From: Trochalopteron elliotii
Lineage: Eukaryota > Chordata > Aves > Passeriformes > Leiothrichidae
NCBI GenBank assembly: GCA_024734555.1
Contig: JANPWX010000126.1
Coordinates: forward strand, 2,322,267 to 2,386,266
Direction of reading: 5' to 3'
Length of the DNA: 64,000 nt
The notes under the pieces are model-generated. The model searched no databases. It saw only the letters and a program-made list of their open reading frames with translations, and was not told the origin of the DNA. A program made the translations under genes and the position numbers. Positions 1 through 19,990 of the stretch are shown piece by piece (within the stretch, counting starts at the first letter, position 1; each line of letters starts with the position of its first letter).

Positions 1-312
1 TGAGAAAAGTGATCCAGATTTTTCTCAGAGGCAAAGAGTACAAAGGACACGGGGGGATGGTCCCGAGATGCAGCAAGGCAAACTCTCGTGTTTTTAAGGG
101 GAGAAGTACCACTGGACAACTGGTTTAACACTAAAAACAGAAGTTGCCCATAGACGTTGTAGAATCTCCATCCCTGGAGATTTTGGAAATACTGAGTGGA
201 CACGTTGAGCAACTTGGTCTAATTTTGACATCAGCCCTGCTTTGAGTAGGAGGTTGGACTACATGACCTCAGAAAGCTCCTTTCAACCTACATTATGCTG
301 TGAAATGTTCCA
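1..312 (+). repeat. CR1 LINE 3'-end fragment
   Basis: The stretch reads like the end of an avian CR1 retrotransposon in plus orientation. In order it shows a 'gttgccc ... gttgtagaatctccatccctggaga' type segment (about 146-180), then 'ggttggactacatgacctc' (about 251-269) and a final 'tttcaaccta ... tgctgtga' (about 281-303). These correspond to the well-known CR1 tail. The copy is diverged and probably begins to the left of the window. It lies in MAPK1 intron 1, antisense to that gene. Exact boundaries are by eye. Confidence 0.8.
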
Positions 313-6480
<6,168 letters not shown>

Positions 6481-6949
6481 TGTGATACTCCCCGACTTCA
6501 GCGCACAGTTTTGCAACCTCTTCTTAGCATGTTGTTTTTACATGTAATTACGTTTTCCTGTTCGCTGCTTCCCGTCTAAGTGTAAATAAACTTTGTAGGG
6601 GAGGTGAAATCTCAGCTGAAGGAAGGTTTGTCGTGGCTTGATCGCTACTTGCAACAGTGTTGTACCTTTTCTGTTTTTCTGCAAGGCAGAGTTTTCCTAA
6701 AATAGCTTTTCCTCGTTTGCGGGAGTTTATGCACAAGGATCTTAACTCCACTTCTGCCTGTTTTTCTGAAGTTCTCTAATGACCCTGACAACAAGTCCTA
6801 ACCCCTGGTCACTACTGACATTTTCACTACCAACATCTCTGCTGCTTCACATCTGTCCCTGCCTTGAAGCTGTCCCCACCCATATCCTGATAATTCCTTG
6901 CTTCTCCCAACTCCCCGAGGTCATTTCTGGCATCCCACCTTCTTCTGGC
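6481..6949. other. upstream flank of MAPK1, no gene recognised
   Basis: CpG density falls away here. A plus-strand AATAAA at 6585-6590 followed by G/T-rich sequence lies within 300 bases of the island edge, which could end a short divergent promoter transcript, but there is no other sign of one. No protein domain was recognised in any frame. Confidence 0.4.
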
Positions 6950-7180
6950 CCTTCCTGCTCCGAGCCGGCTTCCTTTGCCATCGGCCAAACCACCGCAGTT
7001 TTCCAGCTGTGCCATCCCCCGGTTCCCCCTCGCTGGGCCGGCCGGGCTCCGGGCCGGCTTTGCCCGGGCTGGGGAGGGCAGCCCCGGCTCCGGCTGCACA
7101 CCCGGGTGTCCCCAGGGCCTCCCTCGGGACAAGGCTGGGCCTGCGGGGCTGGCTCCGGGTGCTGCTCAGCCCAGCCTGAT
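6950..7180. promoter_or_regulatory. second CpG-rich block upstream of MAPK1
   Basis: A compact GC-rich, CpG-rich block containing several GGCCGG and CCCGGG words, separated from the main MAPK1 island by several hundred bases of ordinary composition. It may be an island shore, an enhancer or a distal promoter element. The open frames in it (up to 148 codons on the plus strand) are proline/glycine-rich products of base composition, with no recognisable domain. Confidence 0.4.
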
Positions 7181-10100
7181 GGAGGAGAGAAAGCTGTCAG
7201 GGACGAGCTCCTGAAAATCGAATAAACTCCTCTCTGTATTTAACAGATATTCAACTCTACAGCCTGTGTTTTTGTGTATTTGAGTGGGATAATTCTAATG
7301 TATTCATTTTTACGTGCATATAATGCTTTTTCGTTTCATGATGTGTTCTGCACTTTGGAAACACAGGCTTATTTTTCTCAGAAATTTTAGACAGCAGTAA
7401 ATGTGAGTGTTTAAATTCTCTGAAACTAAGTAAAATATTATTTTAAAGGTTCTCTTAACTCTAAAAATGAAAATTTGCTTACAGTTCTGATTACATACAT
7501 AAATAAATCTGTCATCAGCAAATGCAAAACAAATTATTATGAAGAATGTAGCTTAAACACAGCCTGTCATACCAAATTTAATTAAAAACTGGTGTGTATC
7601 TAGATTACTTTCTACCTTCACTGGGATGTGTCTGATGAAAAAGGAAACCGACCAGGCAGGCCAGGAAATTGTGGAAGGACTGTCAGCTCCTTTGAGTGCT
7701 GTGTTCAAATATATGTCTAATCCAATTAAGCCCAAATAAGTGGTCAGAGGCTATGGCATGCTTTCCCAACAACTCCTCCCGTGACAGGACTCGGTGCAGT
7801 ATTTCAGTGAAGCTCTGCAGTTGCTGAGATAGGCAGAGCAGATGGGAGTGGTATCAGTCGCTTTTCAGCGAAAACGCTGCCATTACCTGCCTTTAATGTT
7901 GGGTCTTTTGGCTTAACAAGGTGACATTAAAGCCTCAATTCTGGAAAGCACATAAACATGGTTTAAGAAAATTATGAGTTCCATGATCAAAATAAAGGGC
8001 TGTGTTGGGGGAGAAGAGGTGATACTTACTAAAAAATGATAGCAGATAGTAAGAAGCAGGAGGAAAAACCCTTTTTATTTCAAACAGAAACCAAAGCAGT
8101 GCTGAGAAGGGTTTGTGTAAGCAGAAACAAGAATAGCTAAGCCATAAGCTAAGTCAGTGTAAATACACCATGGTTTGGACTGTCTCCATCTTCAGTCAAG
8201 TTCAGGAGTCAGATGAATGAGTTCATCCTACAACCAGGATCTAGAAATTCCCTGCACTGTTACTCATTTTTGCTTTAACTGTTAATTCTTGTTCTGTAAA
8301 TAGGTCTCTTGAAAAGGGAACATTGTACCACAAGGCCTCCAAGCCCTGGGACCAGCAGTGCTGGCTCAGGCCAAGGACAAACACCATGGAGCTGCCCTAG
8401 AGTGGCCCTCCATCGTGGGGGTGGGAGGCATCTCACATCTTTGTGCTAGTTTAAAACTGAAGCCACGTCTCCTAAGATCATCATAATTATACCGGTTGTG
8501 TGATTTGCGTGGGACATTGCAGCCATGGCTTTCTTGGAAGCTGCTGTATGAGAATGTCAGCATGAACCTGAACCTCCCCATCATCCCAACAAAACACTAG
8601 CATTAAGTATATACAATTTTACCAGAATTATTTAAAAAGACCTCAAAGCCTTTGTGTGGGGGTGATGAGAGAGAGAAATAAGACATGTTAAAATGTTTTA
8701 TAAAGATATATTTTAACTTCTAAGGCACTCAGGAACCATGGTGATGGTTCCTGAAATTGCTTAGATATGAGCTCTGATCCACAGGGGACTATCCTAAGAT
8801 TCAGAAAGTGCATCAGCTGGTAATAACTCCTAGTCAGTACCTACCTAGGCTTGACTGAAGGGGTGACACACAGCAGAAATCCCTTGAGACTGATCTTCAT
8901 GGGAACGTTGACCTCTGCTTTGGCAGCGTAAAGTGACCTCAATGAAAGTGAGCCTCTCACTGTAATCTTGCACTGCTGGGAGGTTAAAAACAGTCTCTCA
9001 TCCAAATTGCTGGGCCCTTCATGCCAGAACAAATTTACTTTTCCCTCCAGTATTTCCTTTTTTCCGCATTCAACATTCTGATGGACTTTGCATGGAGCTT
9101 ACTGTGGCTTAGACACCATGGAGTTAAGATGAGTAAACAGATTGCTGTGGTTGTTCTGTGCACGCCAAGGAGAGCACAAAAGATTATTAATTGCAGAATG
9201 ATTCTGTCAGTAACAGCCTTGATCCTGCACTGGGTATCATTCTGTCACTGTCAGAACCTGTCACTGTTGTAGGAGATGTCTTGTATTATCTATCATGTTC
9301 TGGTTTGATTTGCTGTTCACAAATATGGTTTGAAAACACAGTTGCAATTTCGAGTCATTTTTATGTTCCTTAGTTTTGAACAAGTAGTTTGCAATCATAG
9401 TCTAAATATTTTTAAAAGGATCCATTTTACAGCAACCTTAAAAGCTTATCATATAAATCTAGAAATTTTAATTAATATACTGGCATTTTGTTGCTGTTTA
9501 TATAAAACTAAGTTGCTTTTATTTTTCAACTGCAGTAGTAGCAGTATCCAGGCACTGTCCTGCAGTTCAGTAATGGAAATTTCCCAGCCTCAAAGCACAC
9601 TCTGTCTCAGTCAGCTGCAATAAAACTGAGTGATTTCAATATTGTTGTGTGCCTTACTTGTCCTCGGTTATCTGGAGCTTGTATCTTTTGAAAACCAGCT
9701 ATTCCTCATGAGCTTGCTTCATCTTGCCCAAGACTTAAAATTCAGTAAACAAGCTGGGGTTGATAAGAAAATTGAATCACCAGATAAGTTATTTTACAGC
9801 ACTGACAAAACAAAACATACGTATATTCAGTACTTACACAGCATATTACAGCAACTTGTGAGTCTTCACTGAGGTCCTGCTACATGACCCCTGTTTTCTT
9901 GTCCTGAAGCTTTATACAGTGGAAGGCTATTAAGTTCTTACAATAAGATTTAGCTAGTACATAATATCAGTCTCTATCTCTGCATTTCTAGTATCACTGA
10001 TTGCTAAGAAAATAATAAAAAAAAGGAGATAAAATTATTACATAACCTCAGAAGTCTAATAATTTACAAATACTAGAACATGCAGTGTGTTTCCCCCACA

Positions 10101-13100
10101 CTTATTCTTGGTTCAGCTGTAGGCAGGACAAGTGATGCCTCCAGCAGAGGCAGAAGTCAAAGCATGTAGAAACAGGATTATTAGGATTTTATGTTGTCCA
10201 AATATTGCATTTTTAATGCTTTTTGCTCATAGCTAAAAATGTAGGGAACTTTTGTAATGAAGAGGTTGGCTGATGCGAGGACAGAGGAAAAAGGGTGATG
10301 CAAGAATGAATAAAAGAGAATATGGGGGGAGGAATGTAAATTAAAAGTAAAATGAACAGGTAGTGGGACTGAGCTGTGGGAATAGCAGGGTCCTAGTTGG
10401 AGGGGTGATATTCAGACCCCACTGCATCTGGCTGTGTGCAAGGGCAGCCCCTGGCAGACAGACAAGTCTGTTCATGGAGAACCAGTTTGGGGAATGATGC
10501 CAGGCCTTCTAAAAGGAGCTCACCAGGACTTGCTTTCCCTGACGTCGGCGTCTGCTGGGGTGACGTTCATCACAAACCTGTGTGGCTGATGACTCTGGTG
10601 GCACAAGCACACGTCCTGCTTGTCTGCTGTTATTAGATGTAATCTCAACCACGGGCAGTGGCTGAACAGAAACAAGTGATAGGGGACAGTACACTAATGG
10701 CATTCTGAGGGTTTCACCAGGGTTGAACATTCAGCCAGCATTAATGGCTGTACAGCCCATGGCAGCCTTTAAGGGCAAGCTGGAGGCTGTAGCACAGCAA
10801 TTCTGGATGAAGGTTCCACATAAAAACTGTCACACTCAGCTTTCCTGGGCACGTGACAAGGAAACAGGATTCCCTCCTCTCTGCTGGGTAGGTCCTGACC
10901 TTGCTGACGTGGAACGGCAGAAGAGACAGCTCCAGGTTGATGGCTGCAGGGAAATCTGCATCTTTGCTGTCTACACCTATGCTGCTGGAGGGAGGGCACA
11001 TATCAGTCTCCTTTACTTGCATTTTGTTCAATCCACTGATCTGACAGCCCAAAGGGTCTTTACTGCTTATTTTTAATAGATTTTGTATAAATTACAGCCA
11101 TCGGCTTCTACAGTCCAAAACTGATGAATCATCATTTTTAAAAACAAACATTTCTTTTGCAATTTTGCATCTCTATAGCAGATAAAAGCTGTGAAGAGAA
11201 GAGATATTTCCTAAAGGAAGTGGTGTTACCATATTTTGAGAAAAAGAGCCAAGCTGTTGGAATCTGTGTTGCATTATGGGGTAATGCAATACCTCTGAGC
11301 ACTTCCTGTTTATCATGAGAGATATAGTTTTCACCACATCATAAAACTTGCAAGCATTTGTTAATAAACAGTGCTAGAGAAAAAATAATATCCAAATATA
11401 CAACTCCTGTGGCATCTGTCATTATAAACAAAAGAAGGTTTTCATTACATATATTGGAGGACAATTCGTGTGAAAGCAGCAGATTTTGAGGGCCCCATTC
11501 AGCTCCTGCTGAAGGCCATGTTGCATCTCTCATTAGGTCATTGCACCCCAGCACATGATTCTTCTTATATGTAAACAGCAAGATGTTTGAATGAGCAAGT
11601 GTAATTTTTACTATCATCATTCATATTTTTTTTAAACAATGAGGGGATACAGAGAACAAACATCTGCAGAACTGCAGCAGAGAGTCTTGTACGAAAATGG
11701 CAGAAGTAAGATTTGCTTTTAACAACAATAATCTGCCAGTGCTGAGGTACCTAATCAAATACACAAATTGTGCAGATGTTCAGAGTGGTGCTGTCTCGCT
11801 GTGTGGCCTTTCTCACTTAACAACTTTGTCACCTCAGTTAATTGTTCTGGATAAATTAACCTAGCTGGGAAAGGAAGAGCTGGGGAGGAGAAGGGTGCAG
11901 ATTTTTCAACACCAGCAACCTTGATGGCACAATTTGCACCCCCAGCAGATAAAATCTTTGGCAAGGAAATGCAAATTATTGTGACTGATTCAGGATGTTC
12001 TTGTGATCTGGCTGGGACTTGGTCTGCAGCTGGCAGACACACGGGGTGGGGGCTGGGGAGGGAATGCAAGGTTTCTGCCAGTTCCATGGGGAATAAGCAT
12101 TTTGATAGGTAACTGTACAACAACAACATTGTACAGTCAGACACAAGACAGGCTGGTGCCTCACACAGCTTCACCACTGCTAAGTTAATTTTTAAGTTCA
12201 AAGCAAACTACAAGGCTTATCCGTTTGCTCAAGATGGGAACATCTGAACTGCAGTTTCATGTGGTAAAATCCTGCTGCATGGAAATGCAAGATGGGCAAT
12301 GACTGTGTACAGTTCTTTAAATGGCTATAGCATTTAAAACTCTGCCACACAGACTGTTATCAGTTAGACAAGAGGAAAAAATTGAACCTCAAAAAGATGT
12401 TCCCTCCAGCTACCAGCACTAGATGTAGCAAAATTGAATTAAGACATTTGTACCTTTTTGATTTTGAAAGTTTTAACAATGAGAAAATGATCTGGCTCAC
12501 ATTATCTTTGTTTTACCTGCCATATGGTGGTTATTATTGCAGATATGAAGAGCCTCATGATAAGAGATGCCTTTTATAAGTGCAATACATCCACTGTAAT
12601 CAGGCACTACATTTATCTTACTACATTACCAAGTCTCTGGGTTTTGTATAAGGGACACAAAATTGTTGTGAGGGTATATCAGTGTCCTGAATCTCAACTA
12701 ACTTTTCAATATAATGTCTCGTTTCCAACTGACATTAGCAGCCCACCTGAATCCCTGACCTGGATATCCTGAGAGAAAGACAATAAAGGCTGCTTAAAAA
12801 AAAAAAATCACACAAGAAAGAACATAATTCTTTTAGTAAGAATTGGCAAAATATCTGTAGGCTGATGCTCTGTATCCAACTTTCCATGAATGGTGGCAGG
12901 ATAAGGTTAAGTGATCACACTCTGCCAAGCAGCACGTGTGGGGGAGCAGACAGCAGATGTGCAGCCACTTAGCCTATGCCTTGTGCACCAGACCGTGGTA
13001 TGGAGATGCACGTGGATATTTAATTGCTATTCAACTACAAGTTGCTTGGATTTATGAGTCTGGGAAGTGCAGATGCTGCAGTGAGGAATGAGTGTTTATT

Positions 13101-16100
13101 AGCACAGTAGCTGTGCTGGCCTTTCCCGCAGAGAGGCAAAGTGCCCCCATCTAGAGAAAATGGATTAAAAGGGGGCAGTGCACCACTCTCATGTCCCATT
13201 TACCTTTGTGAAGTGCAGCTGGAAAAATGCCAATATATGGATACATTTCCATCACGAACTCTAAACAGATTTTACTGCTGCTTATCACAGATAATAAAAA
13301 TGCAGCAGCTGTCCTCTTATCAAAACCCAATTTAGAGAAATGTATGGCTAAATAAGGGACATAAGCACCTTCAGGGGCAGCTACATGGAAACATGAGAAT
13401 AAAGCCTTTAAGAGCTAGATTAGGAAGATGGGACCATTGCTCTGTACTCAAGCATTTTTCCAGTGCTTGTTGCAGTAACCTTCTGTGGTTACTCTGCATG
13501 TGTCTCCTTTTCCTTCTTGGTTCCTCTTGCACTACACTCTTCCCCGTGCCAACATCCTGCTGGGCTGCTGCAGTCCCATTGAGTCCTCTCTCTGCCCGGG
13601 GGCTGCTGCTGCCAGGTGACCTTCCTTCAGCTGTCCAGGCAGCCTCCATGCTCAGGCATGTTCATCCCTTTTGAGGGAAGCCCCACCTAGGAGGTGAAGT
13701 AGGAGGTTAAGCATGAACCAGGAGCAAGACACCCCCCAAAATACCCCAAATGTGCAGAAAAATTCTGATGTTCATACTTCTCCCACTCATTGCAGTCTCC
13801 ATTTTCACAGTGTCCAGTTCTTCTCCTTTCCTGGGCTGGTATATTTTTTACTGAATTCATTTTCTTGCAGTTTACTGAGCTGCATGAGCTCATTAAAGAG
13901 TCAGACAAGCACCAGACCTGTACAAAGAAAGCAGCAGGACTGGAAGCAGAAGCATCATTTTGATACCAGCAGTCCTTTAGATTTGGCTCAGCTGCCAGGT
14001 GATATCACTCCCTAAGACTAGTTTCAGCTGTAAAATCAGAAGGTTTGACTGCACTGCTGAGAAGCCTTCAGACACTTCTCTTGCCTTTGCCATCCTTTGC
14101 TACACTTTTCTCTATTCTTGAAAAATGCAGGAAAAAGCAATCATGAGGGCAGTTTTGTAATGACTTCCTTAACCACCTCCTTTCTGCTCTTCCTCAGCCT
14201 CTCCTGTTTCTGCTATTTACACTTCCTAAAGTCTCCCTGCTGTAATTCTCTGTGCTCCTGGTGACATTGTCCTACCCTCTCACGAGCAGCCTGGATCAGG
14301 AGGGCTTTTCCACTAGAAATGCCCTCCTCATCCAGGATCTTTTCCCTTGCAAACTGCACAAACAAGACAGACAAACCCAGTCCTCCTTTCTCAGGACAAG
14401 TGTTCAAAAAAAATAGTATTACACAATCCCCAAGACATGCACATTACTCACCAAAACAATCCTAGGGATCCTATTTGTGCCTCTCCTTTCTCTCCAGTGG
14501 TACCAGTGCCCTAAAGGCAGGACCCAGTAGCAGGACTGTGGCTGTACAAACCCTAAGCTTGCAATGGAGGGCACTGCTTTGAGCAATGATCAGCAGCCCT
14601 ACTGTGAAGGACAGAAGTGTCTTGCTGTGTTTGTTTTGTGATGTGCTCTGCTAATTTATACTGTTGGATTAATAAAAAATAACAAGATAGAAGCTTTCCA
14701 AATGGAATCCATTGCTAACTGTCCTTCATAGCTCTATTCTTGTTCCACACACATTAGGAAGTGAGCATTATCTGGTAAATCAAGACATTAGAAACAAATA
14801 AATGCCTTTATATTGTAAGGGGAAAAAAACGCCTTTCTAGAAATACTGTAGAAACAGTCACATCCTCTATTTCTGCCTTTTAGAAAAGGCAGGCTGTGTC
14901 TTATTATCATCAAGGAAGAAGTAAACAAATGTAATTTAATCAGTTCTGTCTTTCGTTGATTTGCATCAGCAAGAATAAAAGACAAAGGCAGAATGGAAAA
15001 CAGCAGCTTTGTGCTAAAAGTTTCAATGCACAAAATACTTCTTTCTCCAGCTGTCAAACATTAAAAAACGCTCTGCATACCAGTAATAATAAAAGTGTCA
15101 AACAATTGACCACAATGGGAATCACAATGCTTCATTAAAAGCTCTAAAGCAGAGTAGAAAAGCTTCCAGACATTTGCTAAACAGAACTAAATGCTCAGAT
15201 ACTTTCAAAAAGTGTCAGAAGATGCTTTCATCTAGTCTAGTCATGCAGATAAATATCTCCTTGCTTATTCCAGCCCAGTCTCTGAGCTCCTGCTGTTTCA
15301 GCAGTAACAGCTGCATGTGCCACTTGCTGTCCTGAGGCCGAGGCAGCTCTAGTGCACCACAAGAGGTTAATGTCCTCCCCAGTGATGAGGCTCCATTGCA
15401 TATGGCATTGCAGGGACTCAGTCAGTAATTTTGTATTTACATACGTAATTATGTATTATTTGAGAACCTAACCTATTTGTTCAGCTGACAGGCGATGTTG
15501 TGATAAGGAATTTCAGCAGACAGGATATTTATAGATCCTTTATCTCTATGTACAATCAGAGCTAAAACATCAAACAATACCCCGAATGAAGGGTTGTTCC
15601 AGTTCAACTTTTCCCCATTGTTGCTTTTCCTTTTTTTTTTTTCTCCCTCTGTCTGGTTAGTGCCTAAAACTTGGCAGTGAGAGAAAAAAGGGAATGTGAC
15701 TCACACTGACAACTTCATTTGCTGTAAGAGACCTCAGTAATTGCTCTAACCCACTTACAGGAAAGCTACCCCTCCTCTCTCTCCTTCTCCACCCTTGGAC
15801 AGACAGAGGCCACGCTTGTAACAGGAGCAGTGGGCTGCTCCCAGAGGTCAGGCTATCACTTATGGAGTAACCCGGCCTTCCTTTTCACTTTTCTTCTTCT
15901 GCATTTCAAGTTAACCCCTCACGAGAATTTAGAGCAGCTTCAGCTTAAGGGGCATCTTCCCCCCATGGCTTTTTCATGAACCTGATAATAAGCAGGGTTT
16001 GCAAAGGGCTCACGGCTCAAACGCAGCAGGGGTGAGGTGGCTGCTCCCACAACACGCAGGGCTTGGCAGCCAGCACGGCAGCTCCAGGATAAAGCTGCTG

Positions 16101-19100
16101 AGGAGTCAAACAATTGTTGCCTTTTCCTTTCCTTGGGGGATGGGGGCAGGGAATGGTAAATAGAAACAGGAGAAGAATCAGCACAGTGCCATGCAGCACT
16201 CCACCAAAATATATTTTCATTTTTACTTACATAATCAACATGAGAGCAGCATTCATAGTGAGGTGGCGGAACAGATGGCAAAGACTTAGTTTTCAGCAAG
16301 ATGTTAATTAACAACAACTTGGGTTTCTGCTGGAGAAGGGGGTTAGTTCTGCTCTAGCAGGGTTGAGATGGGTGCTTACTACATAAAACTCAGTTTCCCC
16401 ACACAGAATTGTGATTTTCCCTCCCCCACCCCGTTACATCCTTGTTACTTTTCCAGGATGCTCCCTAAAACACAGCAACATCCCAAATGCAAAGCCTTAT
16501 AAAAAACCATCAAGAATTTGGTTCCTACCAGTAGCTTGGGATTCTCCTTGCAAATACTTTTGAACGCTCTGTGGACATATAAATACAAAGAGGAAAAGCA
16601 AGAAGAGTCATGACTAAGAGTTGTGTGCAACTTACACTGCAGGTGAGGCTTGTGTTATGTGCAGCAGCTTTCACAGACACATGATTGAAGCTAATGCTTC
16701 TTAGATGCTCTGCATGAAGTTCTCTCTCCTTTTTCCTCTGTTCCACACACTTGGACTTCACATCTTCAGCACACTGATGCAGTTGAGTTGGAAAGAGCTG
16801 TCCCAAGGGGGACTGAAGCAGAAAGTAGCTATGAAAGATATTTATTCAAACCACAGGCAGAGAATACATCACCCAGACACAATGAATAGGCAAATGGCAC
16901 ATGAAGCCAAAAAATCTGGCCTCTATTTTTCATCTGATAAGCTGTCTGGACATCCAGGCACACTGAACAGTCCACAAATATCCAGCTCTTCCCTCCCTGT
17001 GCTGCCAGGTGATGGGAGACTGCTTTTTCCTGCTTTGCATTCAGCCTCAGTGGCTCTCCAGAGTCACACGCCCAAATCCTGCAGAGGCCTGTGGGCCACA
17101 TTCCTCCGGGGATTACAGCCATCCCAGCAGGAGAGAGGGAAGAGATGCAGGCCAAAAGGGATGGGCAAGCACCAGGGAGGGAGGAGTTGAGGGGAGCAGG
17201 GAACAAGTGAGCAATAGAGAACATCCAAATGAACCCAGGCAGGAGCTGGAGGGCAGTACTGCAGGAAAGGGAGAGGAGAAGCAGTCCTACACTCCATTAT
17301 GTAAAATAGGGCAATAGGACATCTAGATTGATCTGCTGTGGAGCTTGGAAATGAACCCATTATTCCCATATCTTAGCACTCACCCCTGTGCTGCCAGCAA
17401 ATCTCTAACACCTGACAAGAAACATCTCTGCCCATTCTAGTGACATGCACATCTAGAAAGGATGCTTTTCCATTACTCCCACTTTCTCTGCAGGCAGTAG
17501 ATGGCTGTGGGCCTGTGCTGCAAAATCACGCCCTACTCATTACCCAGAGGGAGTGAACAATATTTTTGCAGATGATTCTTTAGTTTCTTCAATGTATGTG
17601 TTAAAAACATAGTTGGGATGAGAGAAAAAACTACATTACAAGAATACTGCAGTTATCAAGTCTAACTAAAAATGAGTATGTGCTTGAACTAAGTGTCTGT
17701 TCTACCTTTCAGCAGCTACTTTAATTCAAAATTTCAGGTAGGTTCTTGTGCCTATTCCTCTCAACCACAAGAAAATACACCCTGACATTGTTATACTGAG
17801 CACAACGAACCTGCAGAATTGTACAAGACTTTGGCCTCCACCAGTTCATGTTTTGTTAAACCAGAAATGGGCCACAGAGAATATCTTGCATGCATCAGAT
17901 GGCAGGGATTCTTTGCAGGATGATTTTCAGGAGAAGTGCCAGATATCATTGAAATGTGCTTAGGAGGTGCAAAGTAAAGGGAAGAACACCAAAATTGTAT
18001 TCTGCTTAGCCTGTCCTCCTTTTGCAGGGGTTAAGAGGGAGATGTGAGACTCAGCAGAACTGCTTCTGTACTTATGGCTGCTTTTTTGGGAGAACGGAAC
18101 AGTGATGAAAAATCTTTGCAGATATTACCTTTAAAAAAATATTATCAGCATAACAAGAAGTTAACTCTTCAAGCAAAACCAAAAAGAGAAGCGACCAACA
18201 GATGCACAGACAAGCACTGACTTCAGTGGAGCTGCAAGGCTGAATTTGGCTCCAGTTCTGTGAAGTACTTTCAAAGCAGGAACATACTGCATACAAATGA
18301 GCATTAAATAATTCGCATCATTAAGAGAGCTCTGAGCAGCTCATCTGGACTTTGAAAAAAGCTAAAGCAAATGAAGATTGTTTGAGTACCATTAGGGACA
18401 GTCATTAACGAGCACTAAGGCATCTACAGTATTGACACAGTGACCCATCCTCCTTCCCAGCTTATTTTCTTTATTGATTTGTAGAATTTCTTACACATGA
18501 GCCTTAGAGTGTGACAGAGCTCAGCAATTCTTGTAGGAACGCCCCTTAAAGCACTATACAATTACATCTTTTGTATACTGCATCTTTTGATTTTGAGTTT
18601 AGAGAAACTTGGCCCTGTCTGTTTGGTGTAGATACCATAGACAATTTCCACAATGTATATCAAAGAAACAAAGGCAAAGAGGTAAATGGATTTATCCAGG
18701 GTGACACAGAATGAGCTGTGTAACAGAAACAGTGCAAAGGCTCTGGATGCCCAGTTTCCAGGTTGAAGCATTTCATTCCATCAGTTCTAAGCAGAGCTGC
18801 TGCAGCACTGGGATAAACTGTGGCCTCATATCATATCTCAAATGCTGGGAAACATGTGGGACAGTGCAGAAGAGATCAGGTGGAGAACACAAGTTGTGCA
18901 AAGAACCAAAGGTACAGTGTAGTTGAAGGTACTCAGGTGCCAGAGCTGCAGGAGTAGAGAAGTGATGGAATACTGAGAGCTAAATATGTGCAGTAAAGTG
19001 CAAAGGGGGAGGCAGGGGCAGGCACCAGCCTACAGGCAGTCGAAGGGGAGCTGGAAGGAATCTTTAATGAAGGCAGAAATCGTTCTGGGTGACTCAGAAT

Positions 19101-19755
19101 ATTGGTATTCACAAAGAGAATTGAGAACAGGCAAAAATAAATAAAGCTGAAAGCAAAACCCAAAGGCCAAATCCCTCTCAATAGCCAGAACACTGATATA
19201 ATCTGAGCAACCAAACAACAGGTCCTTGTGAAAACCTCTCTCAGGCTACTTCCTGCACACCAGCCTCTCTCCCGGGCTGGCGAGGGCTGCAGGCAGCTCC
19301 CACTGCCCGACCCAGGAGCTTTGCAGGCTGCTCTTGTGCTGACACCATTTTTCTGCAAAATGCAGCCCCGGTGGTCCTCCCTCCACACCCCCAGCCCTTG
19401 GCTTTCCTGTGACATCTCAACTAGTGCATTGTGTAATCTCACAAACTTCCCTGAGCAGCTCTGTGTGGCTTTCATTAGCTGCCAGCTTTTGTACATGACA
19501 CAGGCACACACATCGCTCCCTGACAGACCAAAAGGCGCAGTAGTTTTATTTATGAGTGGATTTAATGCTAGCCAGCTTTGAGATCCTGCTGCCATCAGCC
19601 AAAGATGTATGTAGGCAGCATTTAACTAAAACCCCAACTTCTACAAGTTTACCAGTGAAGATTGAAAACGAGCTTAGTTTCAGTTTTAATTTTTTTATAC
19701 AAGTGTGATGACTTTTTTTCTTTCCCTTTTTAACTCTTCATTGAAGAGCATCAAA
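7181..19755. other. intergenic DNA between MAPK1 and PPM1F, no gene recognised
   Basis: About 12.6 kb of AT-rich, mostly unique sequence. I read the open frames on both strands and found no known domain, no exon series with consistent splice sites and no structural RNA. Minor items are a poly(A) run near 12797 and a poly(T) run near 15630. Unrecognised old repeats may be present. Confidence 0.6.
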
Positions 19756-19990
19756 GAACTTACAGTTATGTATTTTGGAGCTGAGATCAGTAAGACTGAA
19801 GAACAGGAAAGACTTCCTGACAGTGAGATCTATTAGTCAATGGAGCAGTCTCCCAAAGGAGGTGATGGGAGCACAAGAAGTGCTTTAGCAGAGCTAAAGC
19901 CAGTGTTAAGTGCTCCAAGTGCTGCAGCCAGCTCCAGAGGATTGCCATGAGACAAGGCCCTCGGCAAGGCAGGACGCTGCCATTAGCCTG
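19756..19990 (+). repeat. old CR1/L3-like LINE fragment
   Basis: The segment 'gacttcctgacagtgagatc ... caatggagcagtctcccaaa ... ggaggtgatggg' resembles the 3' coding/UTR region of ancient CR1/L3 LINEs, where an 'aacaatggaacaggctgcc ... gaggtggtggg' motif is typical. The match is by eye and diverged; limits are approximate. Confidence 0.45.

Noticed and set aside
16705..17224. Overlapping 161- and 131-codon frames on opposite strands
   Set aside because: Both strands open with ordinary composition and no domain; typical chance overlap.
18933..19595. 220-codon open frame on the minus strand in the intergenic region
   Set aside because: No recognised domain and cysteine/serine-rich mixed composition. 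Neighbouring sequence gives no exon series or promoter. It is long for chance but unsupported; RNA evidence would be needed.
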